This document shows, one piece after another, positions 18,336-27,059 of a stretch of 64,000 nt of DNA. How positions within the stretch are numbered: position 1 is the stretch's first letter; each line of letters opens with the position of its first letter. A model generated the notes under the pieces. That model was not told the origin of the DNA, made no database searches, and worked only from the letters and a program-made list of their open reading frames with translations. Source of the DNA: Flavobacteriales bacterium (GTDB taxonomy: Bacteria > Bacteroidota > Bacteroidia > Flavobacteriales_F > PHOS-HE28); NCBI GenBank assembly GCA_013360395.1, contig JABWBQ010000042.1, positions 1-64,000 of the forward strand, written 5' to 3'. The position numbers and the translations under genes were made by a program.

Positions 18336-18409
18336 CTCCCCGGGCTGGACTTGAACCAGCGACCCCATGATTAACAGTCATGTGCTCTAACCAGCTGAGC
18401 TACCAGGGA
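18336..18409 (-). tRNA. tRNA-Asn (GTT)
   Basis: All arms fold. The acceptor is TCCCTGG with CCGGGGA. The D arm is GCTC-AGCTGGTTA-GAGC, and the anticodon loop is CTGTTAA with anticodon GTT. The T arm is GCTGG-TTCAAGT-CCAGC, and the discriminator is G. No CCA is encoded. A TACCTTTG box with an upstream TTG precedes it by 24 nt. Confidence 0.95.
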
Positions 18410-18433
18410 AGGTCTCCGTTGGAAAACGGAGCG

Positions 18434-18464
18434 CAAAGGTAATCGGCGGCGCAGCATCGGCCAA
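18434..18464 (-). promoter_or_regulatory. Bacteroidota-type promoter of tRNA-Asn
   Basis: The minus strand has TTG at 18464-18462, a 20-nt spacer, then TACCTTTG at 18441-18434, 24 nt before the tRNA 5' end. This matches the -33 TTTG / -7 TAnnTTTG arrangement known for the phylum's primary sigma factor. Confidence 0.6.
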
Positions 18465-18600
18465 GTGGCATCGCCGGGAGGGGCCCCGGGGAGGGGGTGC
18501 CACCACTTGCTATGCCCCGCCCGCCACTTGCTCATCCTCCCTATGGCAGGGCCCGGTGCCACGGCAGTTTTGCCCCATCGAACGCCAACGACACCGCCCC

Positions 18601-19080
18601 ATGAACGCCCGCCACCTCCTCGCCACCGCCATCGCCCTGCTCGCCGCCGGATGCCTCTTCGCCAGCAAGCAGGTCACCTTCCACGGCAAGATCGAGACCC
18701 TGGATGGCGGTGCCCGCCGCACCGTGGTGCTGGTGGAACACGCCGATGGTCGCCTCGACAGCATGGTGGTGAACGGCCAAGGCGGCTTCAAACTGACCGT
18801 CGAGGCCGACAGCCAGCTGCGCCTTCGCTTCCGCCAGGACGGCTACATCACCAAGGTCGTGGAGGTCAACACCCTCCACGCCTTCCCGAAGTTCAAGGAC
18901 GAGCACGACCGCGATGTGCGCTTCACCGTGGAGCTGATGCCGCAAAGCCCGTCCAACGACCTGGCCTTCGCCTCCCCGGTGGGGCACATCACCTTCACCA
19001 AGGGCAGCGGCCTGATGAAGGTGCACTACGACCACACCCTGGTGACCGTGCCGACCGCGGACGTCACCGCGGCCCGCTGA
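18601..19080 (+). CDS. Putative lipoprotein
   Basis: A 159-residue protein with a lipoprotein signal (LLATAIALLAAGC, Cys about 18). The mature part has an Ig-like or CarboxypepD-regulatory-like start (VTFHGKIETLDGGARRTVVLVEH), then GGFKLTVEADSQLRLRFRQDGYITKVVEVNT, which resembles surface-anchored carboxypeptidase-regulatory domains. The C-terminal part is short. The function is unknown. It is separated from the ssb genes by a bidirectional-looking hairpin. Confidence 0.7.
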   Translation: MNARHLLATAIALLAAGCLFASKQVTFHGKIETLDGGARRTVVLVEHADGRLDSMVVNGQGGFKLTVEADSQLRLRFRQDGYITKVVEVNTLHAFPKFKDEHDRDVRFTVELMPQSPSNDLAFASPVGHITFTKGSGLMKVHYDHTLVTVPTADVTAAR

Positions 19081-19170
19081 TCGCGACCGGGTACAGGACG
19101 GGGGTCCTGTGGACGATGGGGAGGGGCTGCCGGGGGGTGGCCCCTCTCTGGTTCCGGGGGGTATCAAGCA

Positions 19171-19200
19171 AAGGGGCCGCCCCTTGCGGAACGGCCCCTT
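19171..19200 (-). terminator. Hairpin between the lipoprotein and ssb genes
   Basis: AAGGGGCCG (19171-19179) pairs with CGGCCCCTT (19192-19200), a 9-bp stem with a 12-nt loop. It lies 19 nt past the ssb stop at 19219 and could serve both converging genes. Confidence 0.5.
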
Positions 19201-19218
19201 CTCCGGATCGCTGTCCGC

Positions 19219-19566
19219 CTACGCGGCCTTGGCGGCGGCGGTGAGCAGCTGGAAGTCGTGCATCACGACCTCGCTCACCTGCCGCTTCTGCCCGTCCTTG
19301 CCGTCGTAGCTGCGGTGCTGGAGCTTGCCCTCCACGGCCACCTGCATGCCCTTGCGCAGCATGCGCTCCACCATTTCGGCGGTGCGGCCCCAGGCCACCA
19401 GGGTGTGCCACTGGGTGCTGCTCACACGGTCGCCGTTGGCGTTGCGGTGGCTGCTGTGGGTGGCCAGGCTCACCCGGGCCACTTTGCGTCCGGGAGCGAT
19501 CTCCCGCACCTCTGGATCGTAACCGAGATGGCCGATCAACTGCACTTTGTTCTTCAGGGTGTTCAT
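19219..19566 (-). CDS. Single-stranded DNA-binding protein, second tandem copy
   Basis: A 115-residue OB-fold protein: NKVQLIGHLGYDPEVRE, ARVSLATHSSHRNANGD, TQWHTLVAWGRTAEMVERML and VAVEGKLQHRSYDGKDGQKRQVSEVV. It lacks the long Gly/Pro tail and the acidic DDDxPF tip of housekeeping SSB, ending instead in LLTAAAKAA. It lies 31 bp downstream of a paralogue with about half of its residues in common. Both probably bind ssDNA during recombination, repair or uptake rather than replacing the main SSB. Confidence 0.88.
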   Translation of the reverse strand: MNTLKNKVQLIGHLGYDPEVREIAPGRKVARVSLATHSSHRNANGDRVSSTQWHTLVAWGRTAEMVERMLRKGMQVAVEGKLQHRSYDGKDGQKRQVSEVVMHDFQLLTAAAKAA

Positions 19567-19597
19567 GATGTTGGGGGTGTTGGGGTCTGTTGGGGGA

Positions 19598-19957
19598 TCA
19601 GGCGGCGGCCTCCACGAGGGCTTCGTTCTTGTTCACCACTTGGAACTCGCTCAGCACCACCTCGGTGATGTAGCGTTTCTGGCCGTCCTTGCCTTCGTAG
19701 CTGCGGTGCGTGAGCTTGCCTTGCAGGGCCACGCGGCTGCCCTTGTGCAACAACTGGCCCACCTGGTCGGCCTGTGCGCCCCAGGCCACCACCGTGTGCC
19801 ACTGGGTGTCGGTGATGCGCTCCCCGCTCTTGTTGGTGTAGCTCTCGCTGGTGGCCACGCTCATGCGGGCCATGCGGCGCCCGCCGCTCACCTCCTTCAC
19901 TTCCGGGTCGTTGCCCAGGTTGCCGATCAGCTGCACAAGGTTCTTCATCGTGTTCAT
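19598..19957 (-). CDS. Single-stranded DNA-binding protein, first tandem copy
   Basis: A 119-residue SSB fold with NLVQLIGNLGNDPEVKE, SVATSESYTNKSGERITDTQWHTVVAWG, VALQGKLTHRSYEGKDGQKRYITEVVL and the tail NEALVEAAA. It is compact, with no Gly-rich linker or acidic tip. ATG 19957 gives the standard MNTMKNLVQLIG start; the open frame upstream is not conserved. It lies upstream of a second ssb in the same direction, so the pair looks like a tandem duplication within one transcript. Confidence 0.9.
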   Translation of the reverse strand: MNTMKNLVQLIGNLGNDPEVKEVSGGRRMARMSVATSESYTNKSGERITDTQWHTVVAWGAQADQVGQLLHKGSRVALQGKLTHRSYEGKDGQKRYITEVVLSEFQVVNKNEALVEAAA

Positions 19958-20224
19958 GGTCTCAGGTGTGTTTGAGGGTTTGTGTGTTCGTTCCAGGTCG
20001 GCTTTCCGTCGAAGCCGATGCAAACCTTCACCCGTCGTGTCCCGGAACTCGGTAAGTCATCATTTGTATGCGACAGCAGTCGTTTGTCACCGTTTGTTGT
20101 ACGGATAATGATCCCAAGAAGCTTCTGATGTTCAGTACCTTTCGGATGCTTTGCGCGCCGTTGGCCGACCCCAGGCAGCGCCAGCGGCACGGGAAGCGTC
20201 AACGGCTACGGAAACCACCCACCG

Positions 20225-20791
20225 GTGCGTGAGCTCACCGAGCGCGAGCTGGTGGAGGGCTGCCTGCGCGAGGACCGTCGTTGCCAGGAAGCCCTTTACC
20301 GGCGGTATGCACGGCGCATGTACGCCGTGTGCCTTCGTTATGCCCGGCACGAACTGGAGGCGCAGGACATGATGCAGGAGGGCTTCGTACGGGTCTTCGA
20401 CAAGCTCGGCAGCTTCCGGCAGGACGGCTCTTTGGAAGGGTGGGTCCGCCGCATCATGGTCCACACGGCCATCAACCACTATCGCCGCAAAGCGTTCCAA
20501 CAAGAGCGTTTCGGCTTGGAAAAACTGCCGGAGGACCCGGTGGCGGCGACCGCATTGGCCGAATTGGGCGAGCAGGAACTGCTGGCCCTGGTGGCCGGTC
20601 TGCCGGACGGTTACCGCACCGTTTTCAACCTGTTCGCCATCGAGGGGTACGACCATGCGGAAATAGCCGCCCTGCTGGGCTGCGGGGAGAGCACCTCGCG
20701 CAGCCAGCTGGCCAAGGCACGGCGCATGCTGCAGGAGCGTTTCCAAGCCATACAACTGACCGCCCATGAGGGAAAGGCATCCGATCGATGA
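20225..20791 (+). CDS. ECF-type RNA polymerase sigma factor
   Basis: A 188-residue sigma-70 family protein. Region 2 (about 8-80) contains EALYRRYARRMYAVCLRYARHELEAQDMMQEGFVRVFD and LEGWVRRIMVHTAINHYR. Region 4 (about 125-180) contains LVAGLPDGYRTVFNLFAIEGYDHAEIAALLGCGESTSRSQLAKAR. The start is taken as GTG 20225. A TACCTTTC box lies about 85 bp upstream. The gene overlaps the next one by 26 nt, a layout usual for a sigma/anti-sigma pair. Confidence 0.92.
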   Translation: MRELTERELVEGCLREDRRCQEALYRRYARRMYAVCLRYARHELEAQDMMQEGFVRVFDKLGSFRQDGSLEGWVRRIMVHTAINHYRRKAFQQERFGLEKLPEDPVAATALAELGEQELLALVAGLPDGYRTVFNLFAIEGYDHAEIAALLGCGESTSRSQLAKARRMLQERFQAIQLTAHEGKASDR

Positions 20792-22178
20792 GGTCTTCCG
20801 ACGCGGCCTTTCGGCCGCCGAGGTGGAGCCCCCCGCCGCCGTGTGGGAGGGCGTGGTGCGGCAACGCTCGGAGCGGCGGCGCAAGCTCTTCGCCTGGCGG
20901 CGGAAGCGCTGGGCGGTCCTCCTGGCCGTGCCGGCGGTAGGGGCCGCCTTGTGGTGGGCGTTGGGCACATCGCCCGGCGGTACCACGGACGGACAAGGCC
21001 CCTCCCCCACCGGACCAACTGCAACTTCCACCCTCCCGCCTCCCCGGCCTGCCATCGACCGTACCACGCCGCTGGACGTCGCGCCATCGACCGTACCGAC
21101 CCGCCCCCAGGCGGGGCCGGGAAGCGCTGCGCAAGCGACGACACCGACCGCCACACTCCCTGTATCCCCCGGAATGGCCCGCGAAAGCACGGCAGCGACC
21201 CGGGTCCGGGCCGGAAGCACCGCAGCGCAGGAGGCCGCTCCGGGACCGACCGCCAAGGTGCCGGGTGCTGAGCAGCGCGGCACCCTCGGCATCCCCTCGG
21301 GCAGCACCTGGAACGGAACGGTGATGCTTAAGGAACGGCTCGACGACCTGGACCCGCAACGGATGGACCGGAGGCGCTGCACCTACGCCCGGGCGTTGAG
21401 CGCGGCCGGACCGCAGGCCGGGACCGCGCCCACCGGCTATCTGCTGCCGCACGGGGAATGGTGGCTCGCCGTGGTGGCGGCCGGCCATGACCGCACCCGC
21501 CGCTGGCAGGGCAGCGACCCCGAGCTGGTGTATGCCCGGTCCACGCTGGAGGACCACGCGGCGGAATGGCATTTCGGCCTTTGGGCGGGACGTCGCTGGC
21601 GCTCGGGCTTCTGGATGGGGCTGGGCCTTGAGCATGCCGGAGGGCGGGCCATGAAGGAGCACCTCGAGCACGACCGGCTGTTGTCCACCCAGGTGAACAC
21701 CACCATCGTGGTGTTCGACAACGCGGTGCTGTCCACGCTGAGCGATACCGTGCAATCGGTGCAGGAACGTACCGGCACCACGGCCATCACCGGAAGGTCG
21801 TCCACCTGGCGGTCGCCCCTGCTGCTGGGCTGGGAGCGCAGTGTGCGCCGCTGGGCCTTCGGCGCGCACGTCGGCCTGGCCGTCGAATGGCAACGCATGC
21901 GCGATGGCTATCTGTTCCGGGAGGAGGTGAGCGAGAGCGGCCTGGTGCTGCATCGCACCGAGCGGGTCAGGGATTCCGATCGTTCCTTCGGGCTGCTCGC
22001 CGCCCAACTGGGCCTGGACGCGGGCTTCCAGCTCACGGAGCACTGGCGTATCACGGCCGGTCCGGTCTTCCATTCCGGGCTTGGTGTGGTGGCGGGCCAG
22101 GGTGCCGTGCAGGCCCTGCCGACACGCTGGGGTGGACAAGTGCGTTTGTGCGTCGATCTTTCCGGCCGACCCCGATGA
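20766..22178 (+). CDS. Anti-sigma-like membrane protein with C-terminal beta-barrel-like domain
   Basis: A 470-residue protein. Residues 1-48 are cytoplasmic and basic, with the PPAAVWEGVVRQ motif seen in Bacteroidota anti-sigma/porin hybrids. A single membrane segment follows (AVLLAVPAVGAALWWALG, about 49-66), then a Thr/Pro/Ala-rich linker (about 70-180). The C-terminal part (about 220-470) has alternating aromatic strands such as WHFGLWAGRRWRSGFWMGLGLEHAGG and FGAHVGLAVEWQRMRDG, resembling outer-membrane beta-barrel proteins. It overlaps the ECF sigma gene and couples to the next gene by ATGA. Binding to the sigma factor is inferred from position and topology only. Confidence 0.78.
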   Translation: MRERHPIDEVFRRGLSAAEVEPPAAVWEGVVRQRSERRRKLFAWRRKRWAVLLAVPAVGAALWWALGTSPGGTTDGQGPSPTGPTATSTLPPPRPAIDRTTPLDVAPSTVPTRPQAGPGSAAQATTPTATLPVSPGMARESTAATRVRAGSTAAQEAAPGPTAKVPGAEQRGTLGIPSGSTWNGTVMLKERLDDLDPQRMDRRRCTYARALSAAGPQAGTAPTGYLLPHGEWWLAVVAAGHDRTRRWQGSDPELVYARSTLEDHAAEWHFGLWAGRRWRSGFWMGLGLEHAGGRAMKEHLEHDRLLSTQVNTTIVVFDNAVLSTLSDTVQSVQERTGTTAITGRSSTWRSPLLLGWERSVRRWAFGAHVGLAVEWQRMRDGYLFREEVSESGLVLHRTERVRDSDRSFGLLAAQLGLDAGFQLTEHWRITAGPVFHSGLGVVAGQGAVQALPTRWGGQVRLCVDLSGRPR

Positions 22179-23341
22179 AGCACCTGGGACACACCTCCCG
22201 CCATCGCCTGCTGAGCACCCTTGCCGGGCTGCTGGGCCTCGCCCTGACCGTGGCACAGGCCCAGCCGTGCGGTGGTGGCGTCACCGTGGAGGTGCAGGCC
22301 ACGCACACCGGCGCGAACGCGTGGAGTTTCGTGGCCACCGTGCTCGGTGCCCAGGCCGTTTACGGCCAGCAATGGGATGCGGGCGACGGGCTGGGGCCGG
22401 CCGGCTCGGGCAGCACCCTGGCGTACTATTTCACAGCCCCGGGGACCTACCTGGTGTGTGTGAGCGTGGACGTCCTGGACCAACAGGGCCTCCCCTGCAC
22501 GGCCACGGGCTGCGTGCTGGTGGAGAACAGCGGCCAGCCACCCATGGTCTGCGATTCCGCCGTGGTGGATTTCACGGGCAGTTTCGACAGCGGCACCTTC
22601 GCCTTCACCTTGGAGACCGTCCTCACGGCCATGGTCACCAGCATCGCCTGGGATTTCGGCGACGGCACCACGGGGTCGGGCATGACGGTATCCCACACCT
22701 TCGCCGGCAACGGCCCCTACGCGGTGTGCATGACCGCCTGGTTCTTCGACCAGGTGCAGCAGGACAGCTGTCCGGTACAAACGTGCAACTGGGTGTATTT
22801 CGGTCCCGACACCATTCCCTGCGAACAGGTGCTCCAGCCCGATTTCAGCCATACGGTGAACGGGAACGCGGTGGCCTTTGTCAACACCTCGGTGACCTCC
22901 GGCGCCCTGCCCGCGCTGCTGTGGGACTTCGGTGACGGAAGCAGCAGCACGGACCAGGCGCCCATTCACGTCTATGCCGCGCCGGGCCAGTACGACGTGT
23001 GCCTGACCGTGACGGTCGATGGAGCGCTCGCGCCCGACACCTGTGTGCTCTCCGCATGCCTGCCTGTGGACCTGATCCCACTGGTCGGCCTCGGCGAAGC
23101 GGGGGCGTTGGTGGGCGGGCTGGCGCCCAATCCATGCCACACCGAACTGCAGGTGCGCATCGAGGATGGCTCCGGCCCTTTCACCGCGGAGGTGCTCGAT
23201 GCGCAAGGCCGGTCCTGGGGGTCGTACCGCATGGACCAGCGTTCCGGCCGGGTGGACGTGCGCGACCTGGCCCCGGGCCCCTACCTGCTGCGCATCCGCG
23301 ACGACCGGCGGACAGCGACCCTGCGCTTCATCCGGGAATGA
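22175..23341 (+). CDS. Secreted PKD-domain protein with type IX sorting domain
   Basis: A 388-residue protein. It has a signal peptide (STLAGLLGLALTVAQAQP), then three PKD-like repeats whose cores are YGQQWDAGDGLG (partial), IAWDFGDGTTGSGMTVSHTF and LLWDFGDGSSSTDQAPIHVYAAPGQYDVCLTV, and many paired cysteines. The C-terminal about 80 residues (GLAPNPCHTELQVRIED ... DLAPGPYLLRIRDD ... TLRFIRE) form a type A T9SS sorting domain, implying export and attachment at the cell surface. It is coupled to the anti-sigma/barrel gene by ATGA, so its synthesis may be under that ECF sigma factor. Confidence 0.85.
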   Translation: MKHLGHTSRHRLLSTLAGLLGLALTVAQAQPCGGGVTVEVQATHTGANAWSFVATVLGAQAVYGQQWDAGDGLGPAGSGSTLAYYFTAPGTYLVCVSVDVLDQQGLPCTATGCVLVENSGQPPMVCDSAVVDFTGSFDSGTFAFTLETVLTAMVTSIAWDFGDGTTGSGMTVSHTFAGNGPYAVCMTAWFFDQVQQDSCPVQTCNWVYFGPDTIPCEQVLQPDFSHTVNGNAVAFVNTSVTSGALPALLWDFGDGSSSTDQAPIHVYAAPGQYDVCLTVTVDGALAPDTCVLSACLPVDLIPLVGLGEAGALVGGLAPNPCHTELQVRIEDGSGPFTAEVLDAQGRSWGSYRMDQRSGRVDVRDLAPGPYLLRIRDDRRTATLRFIRE

Positions 23342-23445
23342 GGATGGCCGGTGGTGTGCAGAACGTGGTACACCTCCCGCGTCCGGGGTAAAGTACCGAT
23401 GCGTGGCGTCGCCTATCTTGGGCCCCCTAACCTGCGAACGCGCCG

Positions 23446-24285
23446 ATGAGCAAGCGCAAGACGATCCTGGTCCCAACGGATTTCACCAAGGTGGCCGATT
23501 GTGCCATGAACCATGCCACCAAGCTGGCCGAACGCGTTGATGCGGGGGTCACGCTGCTGCACATCGTGGACAAACCCGCCCAAGTGGAGGAGGCCCGCAC
23601 CAAGCTGGACAGGGAGGCCAAGCGCATGGCCGCGACCGCCAAGGACATCAAGGTGGACACCCTGGTGCGGGTGGGCAGTGTGTATGAGGACATCGGGGAG
23701 GCCGCCGCGGAGATCGGTGCCGTCATGATCATCATGGGCACCCACGGCATGCGGGGCATGCAGTTCATCACCGGCAGCCGGGCGCTGCGGGTGATCACCA
23801 ACAGCCGAGTACCCTTCATCGTGGTGCAGGAGCGCAACATCCGAGCGAACGGATACAGGGACATCGTGGTGCCGCTGGACCTGCACAAGGAGAGCCGCCA
23901 CAAGCTGAGCTTGGTGGCCGACATGGCCAGGTACTTCAAGAGCAAGGTGCACGTGGTGGTGCCGCGCGAGAGCGATGAGTTCCTGCAGAACCAGCTGCAC
24001 AACCACATCAAGTTCGCCGGTCAATTCCTGGGCGAACGCGGCATCGAGCACGAGGCGCACATTCTCGAGGAGGACAGCGGCGATTTCGTCAAGGGTGTGA
24101 TCCGGCAGGCCGTGCGTGTGGATGCGGACCTGATCGCCATCGTGAACACGCTGCAGAACAGCCTGTTCGGCGTGCTGGGCGTGCCCAACGAGCAGGAGAT
24201 CATCACCAACGATCCGATGATCCCCGTGATGTGCATGAACCCGCTGAACAACACCACCTCGGACATGCCGATCTGGGACACCTAA
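23446..24285 (+). CDS. Universal stress protein (tandem UspA-like domains)
   Basis: A 279-residue protein. The first UspA domain (about 1-140) starts KTILVPTDFTKVADCAMNHATKLAE and contains VMIIMGTHGMRGMQFITGS with the nucleotide-binding G-x2-G-x9-G-S pattern. The second domain (from about 142, RDIVVPLDLHKESRHKLSLV) is more divergent. A TATCTTGG box near 23412 is a possible promoter. No partner gene is evident; single UspA genes are common stress proteins of unknown target. Confidence 0.9.
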   Translation: MSKRKTILVPTDFTKVADCAMNHATKLAERVDAGVTLLHIVDKPAQVEEARTKLDREAKRMAATAKDIKVDTLVRVGSVYEDIGEAAAEIGAVMIIMGTHGMRGMQFITGSRALRVITNSRVPFIVVQERNIRANGYRDIVVPLDLHKESRHKLSLVADMARYFKSKVHVVVPRESDEFLQNQLHNHIKFAGQFLGERGIEHEAHILEEDSGDFVKGVIRQAVRVDADLIAIVNTLQNSLFGVLGVPNEQEIITNDPMIPVMCMNPLNNTTSDMPIWDT

Positions 24286-24374
24286 GGGTGACCCGGAGAG
24301 CCGTGCCCCGTCGGTGTTCGCGCAGCGCATCGCCCGGTCCTCCGACCGGGGCGGGCGGAGAACGGCGCTGTTGT

Positions 24375-26165
24375 TCAGGCGCGCATCCCGATCACCAGGA
24401 TGTCGTCCACTTGTTCGTGGGCGCCCTTCCAGTCCATGAAGGCCTCCAGCAAGGCCCTTCGCTGCGCCTCGAGGGGTTCGTTGCTGATGGCCACCAGCAA
24501 CTCGCGGAAGCGCCTGTAGAGGAACTTCTTGCCCTTGGGCCCGCCGAACTGGTCGGCATACCCATCGCTGAAGATATACACCCCGTCGCCCTCCCGCAGC
24601 TGGATGTGGTGGTCGGTGAAGGGCTGACCATGCAGCTCGAACCCGCCGATCGGTGTCTTGTTGGGCGTGTATTGGATGACCTCACGGTCGCGCACCAGGT
24701 ATAGCGGGCAGTTGGCCCCGGCATACTCCAGGGACCGGGTGGCGGGGTCGTAAACGCACAGGGCCATGTCCATGCCGTCGCGCACGATGTTCTGGTCGCG
24801 GTCCTTGTGCAGGGCGTCGAAGGCGATGCGGTTGAGATTGCGCAGGATGGTGCTGGGCCGAAGGTCGTCGCTCTCGCGTACCGCCTGGTTCAGTCCGTTG
24901 TGGCCCACCAGGCTCATGAACGCACCGGGCACGCCGTGCCCGGTGCAGTCCACCGCCGCGAACACCGTTCGCGACCCCACCTGCTCGAACCAGTAGAAGT
25001 CGCCCGAGACGATGTCCTTGGGCCGGTAAAAGACGAAGGAGCGCGGCAGCAGTTCGCGGATCTTGCGCTCGGGTGGGAGGATGGACTCCTGCAGGCGTTT
25101 GGCGTAGCGGATGCTGTCGGTGACGTTCTTGTACAGTTCGACCACCTTGCGGCTTTGGCGTTCCACCTCCTCCTTCTGGCGCACCACCTCCTCGGTGCGT
25201 TCGCGCACCTTCTGTTCCAGGACCCGCTCACGCTGACCGAGCTCGGCGCGCATCTTCAACAGGGCGTGGCCCAGCACGTCCTCATCGCTCAGGGGCTTGT
25301 ACTCCGCGTCGAAATCCCCGGCGGCCACCGCATGGCTGAAATCGGTGGTGCGTTTAAGGCCCTCGATGAGCCCCAGCAGGGCGCTGGTCATCTCGCCGAT
25401 CTCGTCGTTGCCGGTGCGGATCCGGCCGCGCGGGAACACGCCGCGCCCCAGGCCCAGCAGCACGGTGCGCAGGCGTTGCACGGGCCCCACGATGCCCCGG
25501 ATGATGACCACCGCCACGATGAGGCCGACGGCGATGAGCCCCATGCCCAGGTAGAGCACGAAGAACTTCAGGGAGCCGAAGCTGCGCACCATGCCGCCGC
25601 TGAGCTGCCGCCGCTTGCTCTCCTGCATGGCCAGCAGCACGTCCAGGTCGGCCAGCACCTTGTCGGTCTGTTCGTCCAGCGGCCCTCCTTCCTCGGCCAG
25701 GTCGTTGCGTTCCAGGAAGACGAGGGGATCGCTGTAGCTCTCCATGTCCGGCAGCATCTCCTTGATGCGGGTATGCAGCAGGAACATGGCGTCCATCTCC
25801 CCGAACACCCGGTTGGCGAGCTCCATCTCCTCGCGGTCCCAACTGGAGGAGAGGGTGTCGATGCGATCGAGCAGGGCCGGCAGCTCCTCGCCGGTGACCT
25901 CCACCAGGGCGGTCTTTTCGCGCGCATCCGGCCGGCTTTCGACCAGGGCCCAGTGCTTGATCAGCATGTGGGCGTTCACCACCAGGTTGCGCAGGCGCAC
26001 CAGGGCATCCACGCTGGGGCTGTACACCTGGTTGATCTCGTCGTTGATCTGGCGGCTGCGCTCCAGGGTGCGGTTGGTGAGCAGCAGCACCAGGGCGGCG
26101 AAGAAGATGAACAGGCCGAAGCCCATCCCGATCTTCCTGCCGATGGTCATGCGCAGCCGGGCCAT
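24375..26165 (-). CDS. Membrane sensor with HAMP and SpoIIE-type phosphatase domain
   Basis: A 596-residue protein. TM1 is MGFGLFIFFAALVLLL (about 14-29). A helical sensor region spans about 35-200, TM2 is FFVLYLGMGLIAVGLIVAVVIIR near 210, then a HAMP domain (PVQRLRTVLLGLGRG...), a long coiled coil (ERVLEQKVRERTEEVVRQKEE) and a C-terminal PP2C/SpoIIE domain. The metal-binding acids are in GDFYWFE, AAVDCTGHGVPGAFMS, FSDGYADQFGG and VDDILVIGMR. Such enzymes dephosphorylate Ser/Thr sites, often on anti-sigma antagonists. It is the last gene of a YfiR - TPR - phosphatase operon, 5 nt after the TPR gene. Confidence 0.9.
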   Translation of the reverse strand: MARLRMTIGRKIGMGFGLFIFFAALVLLLTNRTLERSRQINDEINQVYSPSVDALVRLRNLVVNAHMLIKHWALVESRPDAREKTALVEVTGEELPALLDRIDTLSSSWDREEMELANRVFGEMDAMFLLHTRIKEMLPDMESYSDPLVFLERNDLAEEGGPLDEQTDKVLADLDVLLAMQESKRRQLSGGMVRSFGSLKFFVLYLGMGLIAVGLIVAVVIIRGIVGPVQRLRTVLLGLGRGVFPRGRIRTGNDEIGEMTSALLGLIEGLKRTTDFSHAVAAGDFDAEYKPLSDEDVLGHALLKMRAELGQRERVLEQKVRERTEEVVRQKEEVERQSRKVVELYKNVTDSIRYAKRLQESILPPERKIRELLPRSFVFYRPKDIVSGDFYWFEQVGSRTVFAAVDCTGHGVPGAFMSLVGHNGLNQAVRESDDLRPSTILRNLNRIAFDALHKDRDQNIVRDGMDMALCVYDPATRSLEYAGANCPLYLVRDREVIQYTPNKTPIGGFELHGQPFTDHHIQLREGDGVYIFSDGYADQFGGPKGKKFLYRRFRELLVAISNEPLEAQRRALLEAFMDWKGAHEQVDDILVIGMRA

Positions 26166-26170
26166 GGCGA

Positions 26171-27058
26171 TCAGCGGTCCTCCTGCGGACCCAGCTCCTC
26201 GAACAGTTTTCGGTAGTGCTCGGACCGCTCGGCGTCCTGCAGACTGTAGTAGATGCCTTCCAGCCCGAGCAGTGTTTCCCGGCGCCCGGGGTTCATGGCG
26301 AAGGCCTTCAGCATGTACGGCAATGCCTGGAGGAAGAACTCGCGGCTCACTTCCTGGATGCTCTGCAGGCTGGGTATGTCGTTCTCGGCACCCACGCGCT
26401 GGATGTTGTACACCCCGCGGTTGTAGTACAGGGTGGCCAGGTTGTAGTTGGCGCCGTAGTTGCCGGTGTCAAGCTGCAGCACATGCCGGTAGGTGGCCAC
26501 GGCCTTGTCGTACCACTGCAGCTGTTCGCGGTCCTGGTTGTAGAGCTTGGTGTAGACCGTGCCGAGCGCATTGTGGAACTCCACGTTCCGCGCCGTGCTG
26601 TCCGGCGGCGCGCCCCGGCGACCGATGGCGGCCCTGTACTTGCCGTGGTACACCACGGCCTCGTCGGGCTTGAGCTCATTGAGGGCCCGGGCTGCATCGT
26701 TGTAATAGGTCTTGGCCAGGAATTCGTGGGCCTGTCCGGCGTTCTCGGCGTAGAGGCCGGTGCTGTCGAAGGTCAGGCAGCGGTCCAGGCTCAATAGCGC
26801 GCTGTCGCGGTCGGCCTCCCCCTTTGGGGTGCCGCTGCCGGCCTTGTACAGGTCCTTGAGGATGAATCCGCGCAGCAGCCACGCCTCCGGGTCGCGCTGG
26901 TGGGCCGGCTCCAGCACGGCCTCGTCCACGAGCGCCCGGGCCTCGTTGAGGGCGCCGGCCTGGTACTTGCGCAGGGCTTCGCTCAGCAGGTCCGACTGGG
27001 CCCGGCCGGTGGTCGCCAGGGCGAGCAGGAGCAACGCGGTATGGAGGCGGCCGCTCAT
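26171..27058 (-). CDS. Secreted TPR-type protein
   Basis: A 295-residue protein with a signal peptide (TALLLLALATTGRAQ). Degenerate TPR helices include LLSEALRKYQAGALNEARALVDEA, PEAWLLRGFILKDLY, VEFHNALGTVYTKLYNQDREQLQWYDKAVATYRHVLQLD and NYGANYNLATLYYNRGV. It is probably periplasmic, where it could bridge the YfiR-like protein upstream (1-nt gap) and the sensor domain of the phosphatase downstream. That role is inferred from operon order. Confidence 0.8.
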   Translation of the reverse strand: MSGRLHTALLLLALATTGRAQSDLLSEALRKYQAGALNEARALVDEAVLEPAHQRDPEAWLLRGFILKDLYKAGSGTPKGEADRDSALLSLDRCLTFDSTGLYAENAGQAHEFLAKTYYNDAARALNELKPDEAVVYHGKYRAAIGRRGAPPDSTARNVEFHNALGTVYTKLYNQDREQLQWYDKAVATYRHVLQLDTGNYGANYNLATLYYNRGVYNIQRVGAENDIPSLQSIQEVSREFFLQALPYMLKAFAMNPGRRETLLGLEGIYYSLQDAERSEHYRKLFEELGPQEDR

Positions 27059-27059
27059 G

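Noticed and set aside
19958-20224. Riboswitch or leader RNA before the ECF sigma gene
   Set aside because: The gap is somewhat AT-rich and has a possible -7 box near 20136, but I could not fold it into a known riboswitch pattern.
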